Shown here: positions 36,405 to 46,633 of the stretch, piece after piece | Position numbering within the stretch: position 1 is the stretch's first letter | Layout of the letters: the number at the start of each line of letters is the position of its first letter | Position numbers and translations under genes: made by a program | Assembly: GCA_965221555.1 (NCBI GenBank) | Contig: OZ244895.1 | Span: forward strand, 434,001 to 498,000 | Reading direction: 5' to 3' | Length of the DNA stretch: 64,000 nt | Origin: JAJEAD01 sp965221555 | GTDB lineage: Bacteria; Pseudomonadota; Gammaproteobacteria; HK1 | The notes under the pieces: model-generated | Told to the model about the DNA's origin: nothing | The model's database searches: none | The model's input: only the letters and a program-made list of their open reading frames with translations

Positions 36405-38552
36405 TCAGTCGCCGGCGGCCGATGGCACGACGAGAGCGTCGACCGCCACCGCGCGTTCCGGCCCGACGATGATCGGATTCACATCGAGTTCGCCGATCCA
36501 CGCTCCCAGCTCATGGGCGAGGACCGAGAGGCGCGCAAGCGCCTCGGCGAGGGCTTCGACGTTGGCGGCGGGCCGGCCACGATGGGCGTCGAGGAGAGGC
36601 CGGCAGCGCAACCGGGAGATCAACTCCTTCGCCCGATCGCACGCGAAGGGCGGCACTGCGAGGCGCCGGTCGGCGAGCATCTCGATGAGGATTCCCCCCG
36701 CCGCGACCATGACCAGGGGCCCGAAGTGGGGGTCTCGCACCACTCCGAGCGCCATCTCGACCCCCGGCGGCGCCATGTCCGCTACCAGCACCCGCGGACC
36801 AAGACGGGCGGCAAGCGCGTCATAAGCCTCGGACAGCCGCGCGGGCGCCACCCCGAGCCGCACCCCATCGCACTCGCTCTTGTGGTGCACCCCAGGCATC
36901 GCGGTCTTGAGCGCAACCGGCGCCTCGACGCTCCGGGCGAGCGCCTCGATCTCGTCACGGCACTCGACGACGCGGGCGCGGACGACATCGATTCCGTAGT
37001 CGGCGAGCAGCGCAAGACTCTCCGCCTCGTCGAGCACTGCGCCGCTTTGCAGGCGAGTGCGCCATTCGTTCAGACGCGAGGCTTCCAGACCGGCGGGCGC
37101 CGCCGGCGCCTCGCGGGCGATGAAGTCTCTCCACGCGAAGAGGTGCGAAGCCGCGTCGAGACCGTTGCCCATGCCGCCGATCACCGGTATCCCCGCGTCG
37201 CTCATGCGTTCGACGATGCCCCCGTCTTCCACCCAGGGAAAATTCGAGACCACGGCGATCGGCTTGGCGCTTCGCCGGGCGCACTCCCGGGCGACTCGGG
37301 ACCACGCCTCGCTGATCCAGAAATCCTCGCGCAGGCTGTGGGAGATGAAGGCGCAGGCGGTGTCGGGATCCTCCATCAGGGCATGCAGGCACTCGGTGAA
37401 GACGCGCTCGTAGTCGCGGCCCGTGCCCCATGCGTCGAGCGGATTCACGGGTTCGAGTCCGGGATCGAGCAGCGCCGCGAGGCGTTCCCGGGTCTCGGGC
37501 GAGATGCGTGCGAGCGCGGTGCGGTGGTCGCTTGCGAGATCGATCGCCAGTTCGCGCTCGAAACCGGAGTCGTGAATCAGCGCGAGCCCCCCCGGCTCCA
37601 CCCGGTCCGCGTGCGAAAGCAGGAGCAGGCCGGCCGCGAGCTCCTCGAGCGTCCGGGCCCGGCCGACCCCGTAGTGCTCGAAGATCGCATCGAAGGCGGC
37701 ATCGTCTCCGACGATGGCGCCCGAGTGGCTGATCGCGAGCCGGGCGCTCTGCTCGGTGCGCCCCACCTTGAGCGCCATGACCGGCACCCCGCGCGCGTTC
37801 GCCTCCGAGAGGGCGCCCACGAAATCCTCCGGCCGGCGCACGGTCTCCAGGATCAGTCCGATCGCGCGGGTGCCGGGCATGGCGAGCGCGTAGCGCAGGT
37901 AGTCCGCGGTTCCGACGTTGATCTCCTGTCCCGAGGAGACCGAGAGATTGAACTTGAGCCGTCCATCGTTGTGGGTGAGCGACGACCACGAGGAGCCGGA
38001 GTGGCTGATGAGCGCTACGTTGCCCGCCCGCGCGGCGCGGGGCGGTCGGGAGAAGGTGATTCGCAGCCCGGCATCGAGGTTGTAGAAGCCCATGCCGTTG
38101 CCGCCGCATATCGGCATGTCCGCCTCCGCCGCGATGGCGGCAAGGCGCCGCACGAGGCGCGTCTGCTGGGGTTCTTCGAGATTCGCTCCGCCGAATATGA
38201 CCGCAGCGCGCGTCCCGGCGCTCGCCGCTTCGCACAGCGCACTCTCCAGACGCTGGTCGGCGAGCCCCAGCACCGCGAGGTCCGGAACCTCGGGAAGCGC
38301 GCGGACGGATGGATAGCAGTCGACTCCGTCGATCCGGGAGTAGCGGGGATTCACCGGATAGAGGCGCCCTTCGAGAGCGCCGCCGCGGTTCAGATCCAGC
38401 ATGGTGTGCCCGGGCGTGCCCGCTCGGGCGGAGGCGCCCACGAAGGCGATGGAGCGGGGGGCGAGGAGCGGGGCGAGACGGGTCTCGGGACGCACCTCGA
38501 CCCCGGACGCGTTTCCGGGGTCGGTGGCGCCCCCGGGTGACCTGGCCTTCAC
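36405..38552 (-). CDS. Acyl-CoA/acetyl-CoA synthetase, ADP-forming (fused alpha-beta)
   Basis: A 715-residue NDP-forming acyl-CoA synthetase. A CoA-binding Rossmann domain (about 20-140; SIAFVGASARAGTPGHTML) is followed by succinyl-CoA-ligase-like domains (ALISHSGSSWSSL; RLAISHSGAIVGDDAAFDAI) and a C-terminal ATP-grasp domain (about 490-715; LKTAMPGVHHKSECDGV, MVAAGGILIEML, GELDVNPIIV). It makes an acyl-CoA with ATP, giving ADP and Pi, or runs in reverse. The start is the GTG overlapping the enoyl-CoA hydratase stop by 4 bp. The upstream open frame is antisense-like and unrelated. The acyl substrate is not evident. Confidence 0.87.
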   Translation of the reverse strand: MKARSPGGATDPGNASGVEVRPETRLAPLLAPRSIAFVGASARAGTPGHTMLDLNRGGALEGRLYPVNPRYSRIDGVDCYPSVRALPEVPDLAVLGLADQRLESALCEAASAGTRAAVIFGGANLEEPQQTRLVRRLAAIAAEADMPICGGNGMGFYNLDAGLRITFSRPPRAARAGNVALISHSGSSWSSLTHNDGRLKFNLSVSSGQEINVGTADYLRYALAMPGTRAIGLILETVRRPEDFVGALSEANARGVPVMALKVGRTEQSARLAISHSGAIVGDDAAFDAIFEHYGVGRARTLEELAAGLLLLSHADRVEPGGLALIHDSGFERELAIDLASDHRTALARISPETRERLAALLDPGLEPVNPLDAWGTGRDYERVFTECLHALMEDPDTACAFISHSLREDFWISEAWSRVARECARRSAKPIAVVSNFPWVEDGGIVERMSDAGIPVIGGMGNGLDAASHLFAWRDFIAREAPAAPAGLEASRLNEWRTRLQSGAVLDEAESLALLADYGIDVVRARVVECRDEIEALARSVEAPVALKTAMPGVHHKSECDGVRLGVAPARLSEAYDALAARLGPRVLVADMAPPGVEMALGVVRDPHFGPLVMVAAGGILIEMLADRRLAVPPFACDRAKELISRLRCRPLLDAHRGRPAANVEALAEALARLSVLAHELGAWIGELDVNPIIVGPERAVAVDALVVPSAAGD

Positions 38553-39412
38553 GTCTCTCGATCGAAGCGCGCGTCGCGCCACGCGAGCGCCGCCTTGAGC
38601 CCCTCTCGGCGGGAGACTTCGCGAAAGCGCTGACGGTCCGGCGTATCGAGACAGGTGATCTCGACATCGAGGTCCACCGCGGCGCGCATCGACTCGCGCA
38701 GGCCCATGATCTCGTAGGTGCGGTTGATCGCGGTCTTGCTGAGCGCCATCGCGTGTTCGTCCATCACCGCAATCTGGCCCGCCATCTCCAGTGCCGCCGG
38801 GAGCGCGTCGCCCTCCGGCACCACCCGGTTGACGAGGCCCATCGACAGGGCACGCTCCGCCGGAATCCGGTCGTTGCCGGTGAAGATCAGCTCCTTTGCC
38901 TGCTTGGGACCAGTCAGCCAGGGCAGGATGAGGCATACGATCCCGGCGCCGAAGCGCAACTCCGGCTCGCCGAAGAGCGCGTCCTGCGACGCGATGGTGA
39001 TGTCGCAGGCGAGCGCCACCTCGCAGCCTCCCGCGAGGCAGTGGCCATGCACCGCGGAGATCGTCGGCTTGCGGCAGTGCCAGAACCCCATCGTCATTTC
39101 GCAACAGAGCTCGAGCCGGCGCCGGGTCGCAAGCAGGTCAGGCGCGGAGGATTCCTCTTCACCGGCGTCGGCCTCCTTCAGATCGTAACCGGCACAGAAG
39201 GAACGCCCGGCGCCGGCGAGCACGAGCACGTTCACTTCCGGGTCCGACTCCACCCGGGACTGCACGTCCATGATCTCCTCGATCATCTTGCCGCTGATCG
39301 CGTTGAGCACTCGCGGCCGGTTCAGGGTGAGCACCCCGACGCCGCGATCGACCTCGAACAGGATTGTCTCGTACACCCGCTTGGTCCTCGCTCCCCCGAC
39401 GCTGGCGCGCAT
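38549..39412 (-). CDS. Enoyl-CoA hydratase/isomerase family protein
   Basis: A 287-residue crotonase-fold enzyme. The oxyanion-hole and CoA-binding segments are AGAGRSFCAGYDLKEA and VHGHCLAGGCEVALACD, and the active-site acid region is ALFGEPELRFGAGIV. A short insertion (ADAGEEESSAPDLLATRR) sits after the first. A start at GTG 12 codons in (VYETILFEVD) is also plausible. It is translationally coupled to the ADP-forming acyl-CoA synthetase, so both likely act on one acyl-CoA breakdown route. Confidence 0.87.
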   Translation of the reverse strand: MRASVGGARTKRVYETILFEVDRGVGVLTLNRPRVLNAISGKMIEEIMDVQSRVESDPEVNVLVLAGAGRSFCAGYDLKEADAGEEESSAPDLLATRRRLELCCEMTMGFWHCRKPTISAVHGHCLAGGCEVALACDITIASQDALFGEPELRFGAGIVCLILPWLTGPKQAKELIFTGNDRIPAERALSMGLVNRVVPEGDALPAALEMAGQIAVMDEHAMALSKTAINRTYEIMGLRESMRAAVDLDVEITCLDTPDRQRFREVSRREGLKAALAWRDARFDRET

Positions 39413-39415
39413 CCT

Positions 39416-39600
39416 ACCCCGGATGTTTCACCGATTTCTCAACTCGCGGACACCGATATGCTCGTGTCAGCGGGCCGTACTCCCTCAAGTCGCTTTCGAC
39501 GTAGTGTCGGCTACGACTTCAGCGTCTTTCGGTCCGTGCTTCCTGCTACCACGGCATCTTGGCGCCCGAAGCGGCCGAAAATCGGTGATACATCCGGGCT
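39416..39600 (+). repeat. Dispersed repeat, copy G (well-conserved)
   Basis: 185 bp, with ends ACCCCGGATGTTTCACCGAT and ATCGGTGATACATCCGGGCT. The interior has GCGGACACCGATATGCTCGT, GTCGGCTACGACTTCAGCGT and GGCGCCCGAAGCGGCCGAAA. Together with copy H it defines the forward consensus. It lies between the enoyl-CoA hydratase 5' end and the asnS 3' end. Confidence 0.88.
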
Positions 39601-39679
39601 ATCGCCTCCCCCATCGACTGGCTCGCTTGTTTCGCGCGCCCGGAGATGGATTGCGTCGAGTCCGCCCCGGCGGCGGGGC

Positions 39680-41080
<1,401 letters not shown>

Positions 41081-41240
41081 GAGATCGTCTGATCAGGCGC
41101 CAGGGCCACCTTGTCTCCTTTCGTTACCACCGGTAGTGGTGGGCACTTCGGACCTCCCGAGGGAGTTCTGAGCGGAGAGCATGGGGCGGGTGGCGGACCC
41201 TTGCAGGGTAAAGTCATCCGGGTCGAGGGAGAAGGGCGAG

Positions 41241-41993
41241 ATGAGCCGACTCGAAGGAAAGGTCGCCATCGTCACCGGCGGCACCCGCGGCATCGGGCGC
41301 GCGATCGTCCGGCGATTCACCGAGGAGGGCGCTCACGTCGTGACGAGCGCGCGCAGCGCGCCGGAGGAGGGGTCGAGCGAAGCGCACCCGGACTTCGTGC
41401 GTGGCGACGTCGGCAACGCCGCGGACGTGCGCGCGATCTTCGAACACGCGCTCCGGCGCTTCGGCCGGCTGGACGTGCTCGTCAACAACGCCGCGGTACA
41501 GATCGAGAAAGACATCGAGCACACGAGCGAGGCGGAGTGGGACGCGCTCATGGCCGTCAATCTCAAGGGGGTCTTCCTGTGCTGTCGCGAGGCGCTGGCG
41601 CCCATGCGCGCCGCGGGCGGAGGCTCGATCATCAACATCGGCTCCTACGACGGCTTCGTCGCGGATCCGGGGCTCGCCGCCTATTGCGCCTCCAAGGGCG
41701 GCGTGCACGCGCTCACCCGCGCGATCGCGGTGGACCACGGCAAGGACGGCATCCGCTGCAATGTCATCTGTCCGGGCTGGATCCGCACCGAGATGATGGA
41801 TGCCTACCTGCACTCCCTCCCCCCGGGCTCGGAGCGGGGCATCATCGACCAGCACCTGCTCGGGCGCCTGGGCCGCCCGGAGGACATCGCGAACCTCGCG
41901 CTGTGGCTGGCGAGCGACGAATCGAGCTTCGCCACCGGGCAGCTCCACGTGCACGACGGCGGCCTCACCGCGCATGCTCCGTACGCAAGCTGA
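41241..41993 (+). CDS. Short-chain dehydrogenase/reductase (FabG/glucose dehydrogenase type)
   Basis: A 250-residue classical SDR with IVTGGTRGIGRAIVRRF, NNAAVQIEKDIEHTS and the catalytic Ser-Tyr-Lys in INIGSYDG and AAYCASKGGVHAL. The start MSRLEGKVAIVTGG is preceded by GGGAGAAGGGCGAG and gives the family N-terminus; an ATG 60 bp earlier adds nonsense. Substrate unknown. It diverges from asnS, with the shared 160-bp region containing the imperfect palindrome CCACCGGTAGTGGTGG. Confidence 0.87.
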   Translation: MSRLEGKVAIVTGGTRGIGRAIVRRFTEEGAHVVTSARSAPEEGSSEAHPDFVRGDVGNAADVRAIFEHALRRFGRLDVLVNNAAVQIEKDIEHTSEAEWDALMAVNLKGVFLCCREALAPMRAAGGGSIINIGSYDGFVADPGLAAYCASKGGVHALTRAIAVDHGKDGIRCNVICPGWIRTEMMDAYLHSLPPGSERGIIDQHLLGRLGRPEDIANLALWLASDESSFATGQLHVHDGGLTAHAPYAS

Positions 41994-42125
41994 GCGCCGG
42001 CCGATAACGGGCAACAGGGTCCGCCGAGCCTTCCGGCGCGGGCGGGCCGCCGAGACGGGCGGGCGATCCTCGTTTGTCAGCCACCGCCGCTTGCCTTAAC
42101 CTGCCTCGCTCGACGCTTCACCCAA

Positions 42126-42309
42126 ACCCGCATGTTTCACCGATTTCTCAACTAGCGGACACCAGTGTGCTCGCAATGACGGGCTCTACGCCGTCACACC
42201 GCAACGACTTCGTGTCGGCCACGACTTCGGCGTCTTTCGGTCCGTGCTTCCTGCTATCGCATCATCCTGACGCCCGAAGCGGCCGAAAATCGGTGAGGTA
42301 TCCGGGCTT
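42126..42309 (+). repeat. Dispersed repeat, copy H, in the 388-bp gap before the ProV-like gene
   Basis: 184 bp. The ends are ACCCGCATGTTTCACCGATT and AATCGGTGAGGTATCCGGGC. The interior has GCGGACACCAGTGTGCTCG and CGGCGTCTTTCGGTCCGTGC. The rest of the gap (41994-42125 and 42310-42381) shows no gene. Confidence 0.87.
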
Positions 42310-42381
42310 GAGCGACACGACGCCACGCCCCAACCCCTTCGCCGCGACGAGGCGGCGCGAGATGGAAAGAACCCGCAGCCC

Positions 42382-43461
42382 ATGAGCGCCCGGACCGCGT
42401 CCCCTGTCGTCGGTGACGAGATCAAGATCTCCTGCCGAAACGTGTGGAAGATCTACGGAGGAGAGCCGGATCGCTTCTTCAGGGGACGAAACGGCGACGT
42501 GGAAGCGCCAGAAGCCCTGTACCGGCAGATCATCGAGTCCGGACACATCGGAGCCGCCTGCAATGTGAGCTTCGATGTCAAGGTGGGCGAGATCTTCATC
42601 ATCATGGGCCTGTCGGGGTCCGGCAAGTCGACGATGGTGCGCTGCATCTCGCGCCTCGTGGAGCCGACCGCGGGACAGGTGATCATGGACGGTGGGGATC
42701 TCCTCGAAGTGAACGAGAAGGAGCTCATCGAGATCCGCCGCCACAAGATGGGCATGGTGTTCCAGAACTTCGGTCTGCTTCCGCACCAGACCGTGCTCGA
42801 AAACGTCGCCTTTCCCCTCAAGGTGCAGGGCGTGACCAAAGAGGAACGCGAGAAGCGGGCCCTCGGGGTCATCGAACTCGTGGGCTTGCAGGGCCGCGAG
42901 ACGAGCTTCCCCCGCGAGCTCTCGGGAGGACAGCAGCAAAGGGTGGGGATTGCCCGCTCGCTCGCGGTGGAGCCCGAGATCTGGTTCCTCGACGAACCCT
43001 TCAGCGCGCTGGACCCCCTCATCCGAAGGCAGATGCAGGACGAGTTCCTGCGCCTGCAGCGCCTGCTGCACAAGACCATCGTCTTCATCACTCACGACTT
43101 CCTCGAGGCGCTGCGCCTTGCCGATCGCATCGCGATCATGAAGGACGGCTGGATCGAACAGATCGGCACTCCTTCGGAAGTGGTGATGAATCCCGCCACC
43201 GACTACGTGGCGGAGTTCACCCAGGACGTGCCGCGGGTGAAGGTGATCACCGCGGGCGACATCGCCGAACCGGCGGACGAGGGCATGGATCCGGGAACTT
43301 CCATCTCACCCGCGACCACCCTCGAAGAGCTGATGCCGCAGCTCGCGGGCCTCGACGAAGGGCTCGCGGTCGTGGACGAAGGCGGACGGGTGCTGGGACG
43401 AGTGACGCCGCACACCGTGGTGTCCGCGCTCGCCACCGCCGAGGCGCAGTCCGAGGATTAG
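42382..43461 (+). CDS. Glycine betaine/proline-type ABC transporter ATPase (ProV-like), orphan
   Basis: A 359-residue ATPase of the quaternary-amine uptake family. Walker A is MGLSGSGKSTMVRCI, the Q-loop GMVFQNFGLLPHQTV, the signature LSGGQQQRVGIARSL, Walker B WFLDEPFSALDPL and the switch FITHDFLEALR. A long N-terminal insert (GGEPDRFFRGRNGD and on) and CBS-like C-terminal residues (about 300-355) match ProV/OpuAA. No permease or binding-protein gene is adjacent, and repeat copies flank it on both sides. Its stop TAG is the first base triplet of repeat copy I. Confidence 0.85.
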   Translation: MSARTASPVVGDEIKISCRNVWKIYGGEPDRFFRGRNGDVEAPEALYRQIIESGHIGAACNVSFDVKVGEIFIIMGLSGSGKSTMVRCISRLVEPTAGQVIMDGGDLLEVNEKELIEIRRHKMGMVFQNFGLLPHQTVLENVAFPLKVQGVTKEEREKRALGVIELVGLQGRETSFPRELSGGQQQRVGIARSLAVEPEIWFLDEPFSALDPLIRRQMQDEFLRLQRLLHKTIVFITHDFLEALRLADRIAIMKDGWIEQIGTPSEVVMNPATDYVAEFTQDVPRVKVITAGDIAEPADEGMDPGTSISPATTLEELMPQLAGLDEGLAVVDEGGRVLGRVTPHTVVSALATAEAQSED

Positions 43462-43517
43462 CCCGCAAGTTTCGCCGGTTTCCCGCCGCGGACGAAAATC
43501 GGCGAAGCATCCGGGCC
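43460..43517 (+). repeat. Miniature dispersed repeat, copy I (ends only)
   Basis: 58 bp consisting of just the two inverted ends: AGCCCGCAAGTTTCGCCGGT and AAATCGGCGAAGCATCCGGG around a 15-bp centre. It would fold into a long hairpin and, placed exactly at the ProV-like stop codon, could act as a terminator. It is an internal-deletion form of the larger copies. Confidence 0.78.
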
Positions 43518-43548
43518 AACCCGCCCATCACCGTCCGATGGGCGTGCA

Positions 43549-45927
43549 TCAGGCTCCATCGAGCGCCGCGACCACGTTCTCCGGCGTCATCGGCATGTCC
43601 ACCCACGTCCCGATCGCGTTGTAGACCGCCTGGGCGATGGCCGGCCCCGCCGCCGCGGCGGGCGCCTCCCCCGCACTGCGCGCGCCGAAGGGCCCTACTG
43701 GATCGTAGGAATCCCCGTAGATCACCTCGCCCCGCAACGGGAAGTCGGCCGCGCGCAACAGCTTGTAGTCCAGCAGGTTCGCGTTCTCGATGCGACCGCT
43801 GCCCTCTTCGAACACCAGCGCTTCGTAAATCGCGAAGCCCGCCCCGCAGATGGCGCCCCCGATCATCTGGTTCTTCATCACCTGGGGGTTCATGATCGTT
43901 CCGCTGTCCTGGGTCGCCAGGAAGTCGAGCAGCCTGATCTCACCGGTTTCCGTGTCGACCTCCACGTCCGCGAAGTGCGCCGCGAAGTGCCTCGCGAAGG
44001 TACTGGCGGGAGGCATCGGTCCCCCGGGCCGGCCGGTAATCGAAGACGCCTGACCCAACGCGTCCGCACTGCGAAAGTGGTTCAGGGCTTCTTCGATCGT
44101 GATGCGGATGTTCCGCTTGTGCGGGTCGGTGGAGTGTATGACTCCGTCCACCACATCGAGCTCGTCGGGCGATGCGTCGAAGAACTCCCTGGCGGCGATC
44201 TCGAGCAACTGCCGTTTGGCATCCTTCGCCGCCGCCCGGGTCGCCCACCCGACCCGGTACATCGTATTGCTGGCAAGCGATCCATGACTCCAGGGGCAGG
44301 AGTCGGTGTCGCCCGTTTCGATCTCCACTTTGTCGAAGGGAATACCGAGCTCCTCCGCCGCGACCTGCGCCTGCGTCGTCTCGCTCCCCTGACCCTGACG
44401 GCCCACCGCGCAGTGCACCTTGGCGCTGCCGTCCGGGTTGATGCGCACCACCGCCGACACGTTGCCTTCGAACTCCACGCCGCACACGTGGGCGCCGGTA
44501 CCCACCCCGACCGCGCGGCGCCGCGCTCCGTCCACGGCATAGGGTATCCCCCAGCCCTTCCACTTCTCCTTCCAGCCGAAGGCCTGCGCGCCCTTTCTCA
44601 GGATCTCGTCCGTCGATCCGCTCGACAGGTGAAACAGTTTCGGCCACTCCTTGCGCTGCTCCTCCGGAATTCCTTCCAGATACTCCTCGAGACTTCCCCG
44701 CATGTATTGCCGGCTGTGCTGCATGCGCAGTCTCTCGCCGGTCTTGATCTGGTTCTTGAGGCGAAACTCCACCGGATCCATGCCGACCTTGATGGCGCAC
44801 ATGTCCGCGACCCGTTCCACGCAAGCCCCGAGCGTCACATCGCCGACCGCCCGCATGCATCCGGCGGTGAGCAGATTCGTGTTGACCCCGTGAATGGCGT
44901 AGTGCCCGTGGTGGGCCCGCCCCCAGTTGTCCACACAGAAGAAGCCCACGTCGTCCTTGAAGCCGTAACCTCCGTTGTCGATGATGTGGTCGAATTGGGC
45001 GAGGGTGAGGGTTCCGTCGTTCTTGCACCCCATGCGCCCCCGGGATATCTCGATGTGGCGGCGTTTGACGGTCGCCATGCACTCTTCGTTGGTGAGTTCG
45101 ATCTTGACGGGCTTGCGCACCTTTCGAGCCAGCAACGCCGTGATAAGCATGAAGTTTGCGCTCCACCAGTTCCCGAAGGAGCTGCCGGAGGGCAAAGCGA
45201 AGACGCGAATTCGACTCAATGGAATGCCGAATGCCTCGTGAATGCCGTCACGCAGCTCGGACGGGGTCTGAGAGGAAGTCCACAGTGTTACCCGATCGCC
45301 ACTCCATTCCGCGATGCACGCATTGCGACCCAGCGGCGCCATCTGCTGGCTGGCGAAGCGAATCTCGCAATCAACGGTGAAGTCCGCTTCCTGTTCCCCT
45401 TTCTCCACGTCTCCCCATTCCACCACATAGGGATCGCGCAAATTGCCTTCCTCGCGGACCTGCGGGGCATCGGGCTTCATCGCCTCTTCGGGATCGAACA
45501 CCGCCGGGAGCATCTCGTACTCCACGTCGATGAGCTCCAGAGCGGCTTCCGCAATGTCCTCGCTCATCGCGGCCACCGCCGCCACATCGTCTCCGTGGAA
45601 ACGGGCGATGCCGTCCAGTACCTTGCCACGGTAATTGAACCACGCGTTCTCCCACACGTGCGGCGGCGCATCGAGATGCGTGACCGTACCCACGACTCCG
45701 GGGAGCGCCTCCGCCCGGCTGGTGTCGATTCGCACGATGCGTGCGTGCGGGTGAGGGCTCCTCAGGATCTTTCCGTGCACCATGCCCTGCACTTCCATGT
45801 CGACCGCGTACTTGAGAGAACCGGTGACTTTTTCTTTCGCGTCCTTTACCGGCACCCCTTTTCCCGCAATCCTGAAAGCGGAGCGATGTCCTTCTCCGCG
45901 CATCGTCACGTCGGACGCAATCGCCAT
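43549..45927 (-). CDS. Xanthine dehydrogenase-family molybdopterin-binding subunit
   Basis: A 792-residue large subunit of a molybdenum hydroxylase. An N-terminal aldehyde-oxidase a/b hammerhead domain (about 25-140; KVTGSLKYAVDMEVQGMVHG) precedes the Mo-cofactor domain with VGRQGQGSETTQAQVAAEEL, the loop GCMRAVGDVTLGACVERVAD, and the active-site Glu in SAGEAPAAAAGPAIAQAV. The CO-dehydrogenase Cys motif (CSFR) is absent, so it should hydroxylate an aldehyde, purine, aromatic or other organic substrate, not CO. It is the last of three genes; 238 bp with no gene separate it from the iron-sulfur subunit. Confidence 0.88.
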   Translation of the reverse strand: MAIASDVTMRGEGHRSAFRIAGKGVPVKDAKEKVTGSLKYAVDMEVQGMVHGKILRSPHPHARIVRIDTSRAEALPGVVGTVTHLDAPPHVWENAWFNYRGKVLDGIARFHGDDVAAVAAMSEDIAEAALELIDVEYEMLPAVFDPEEAMKPDAPQVREEGNLRDPYVVEWGDVEKGEQEADFTVDCEIRFASQQMAPLGRNACIAEWSGDRVTLWTSSQTPSELRDGIHEAFGIPLSRIRVFALPSGSSFGNWWSANFMLITALLARKVRKPVKIELTNEECMATVKRRHIEISRGRMGCKNDGTLTLAQFDHIIDNGGYGFKDDVGFFCVDNWGRAHHGHYAIHGVNTNLLTAGCMRAVGDVTLGACVERVADMCAIKVGMDPVEFRLKNQIKTGERLRMQHSRQYMRGSLEEYLEGIPEEQRKEWPKLFHLSSGSTDEILRKGAQAFGWKEKWKGWGIPYAVDGARRRAVGVGTGAHVCGVEFEGNVSAVVRINPDGSAKVHCAVGRQGQGSETTQAQVAAEELGIPFDKVEIETGDTDSCPWSHGSLASNTMYRVGWATRAAAKDAKRQLLEIAAREFFDASPDELDVVDGVIHSTDPHKRNIRITIEEALNHFRSADALGQASSITGRPGGPMPPASTFARHFAAHFADVEVDTETGEIRLLDFLATQDSGTIMNPQVMKNQMIGGAICGAGFAIYEALVFEEGSGRIENANLLDYKLLRAADFPLRGEVIYGDSYDPVGPFGARSAGEAPAAAAGPAIAQAVYNAIGTWVDMPMTPENVVAALDGA

Positions 45928-46165
45928 TGTGCTGTCTCCTCTACTCTCGGACGGCTCGTCTCACGCCGGTATCCGTTACGTTGCGATGTCCATCAGCTCG
46001 GGTACGACCTTGGATCCCCCAGCATCTCGACTCCGCCGGGGCGCCACACCGGGCGCCTTCGCCCTCCTCGCGCCCTCATGACCACGGCCGCATGCACGCG
46101 GCGCCGCGCGCGCGGAAGAGTCTCCGGTCATCCGAGTTCCCTGCCTCACGGCTTCGCCGGCGCAT

Positions 46166-46633
46166 CTACCGGCTCTCCTTGAGCTTCCGCGCCGCGCTCA
46201 GCACCGACTTCACGATGTACGGGTAGGCGCCACAGCGGCATATGTTTCCACTGACCCCCAGCGCCGCCTCTTCCGCCGTCGGATCGGGATTCTCTTCCAG
46301 GAACGCCTTGGTGGTCATGATGAAACCCGGAGTACAGAAGGCGCATTGAAAGCCCTGCTCCTCGATGAATGCCTCCTGTATGGGGTGCAGATCGTCGACG
46401 TTACCCAGGCCCTCCACCGTCAGGATCTCCCTTCCCTCCGCCTGCATGCCCAGAACCAGGCACGCGGTAACCGGCATGCCGTCCATGATCACGGTGCAGG
46501 AGCCGCACTCTCCCTCGCTGCACGAGACCCGTACCCCGTACAGTCCGAGCTGCCGTCGCAGGACATCGGACAAGCATTCGTGTCCCTTGATGTCGAGATC
46601 GTAGACCCGCCCGTTTACCGTCATCTGTGTCAT
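46166..46633 (-). CDS. 2Fe-2S subunit of molybdenum hydroxylase
   Basis: A 155-residue small subunit. The plant-ferredoxin-type cluster has CSEGECGSC and a later Cys (TACLVLGM); the second, helical cluster has CAFCTPGF and ICRCGAYPYI. It passes electrons from the Mo site to FAD. The start is the ATG overlapping the FAD-subunit stop by 4 bp (ATGA); the longer frame is not family-like. Confidence 0.92.
   Translation of the reverse strand: MTQMTVNGRVYDLDIKGHECLSDVLRRQLGLYGVRVSCSEGECGSCTVIMDGMPVTACLVLGMQAEGREILTVEGLGNVDDLHPIQEAFIEEQGFQCAFCTPGFIMTTKAFLEENPDPTAEEAALGVSGNICRCGAYPYIVKSVLSAARKLKESR

Noticed and set aside
35890..36501. Minus-strand Ser/Met/Arg repeat protein
   Set aside because: Antisense of the 33-bp tandem repeats; the plus-strand coiled coil with a membrane anchor is coherent.
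36405..39104. A longer acyl-CoA synthetase of 899 residues
   Set aside because: The extra 184 N-terminal codons overlap the enoyl-CoA hydratase gene out of frame and are not family-like; a GTG in a 4-bp overlap fits better.
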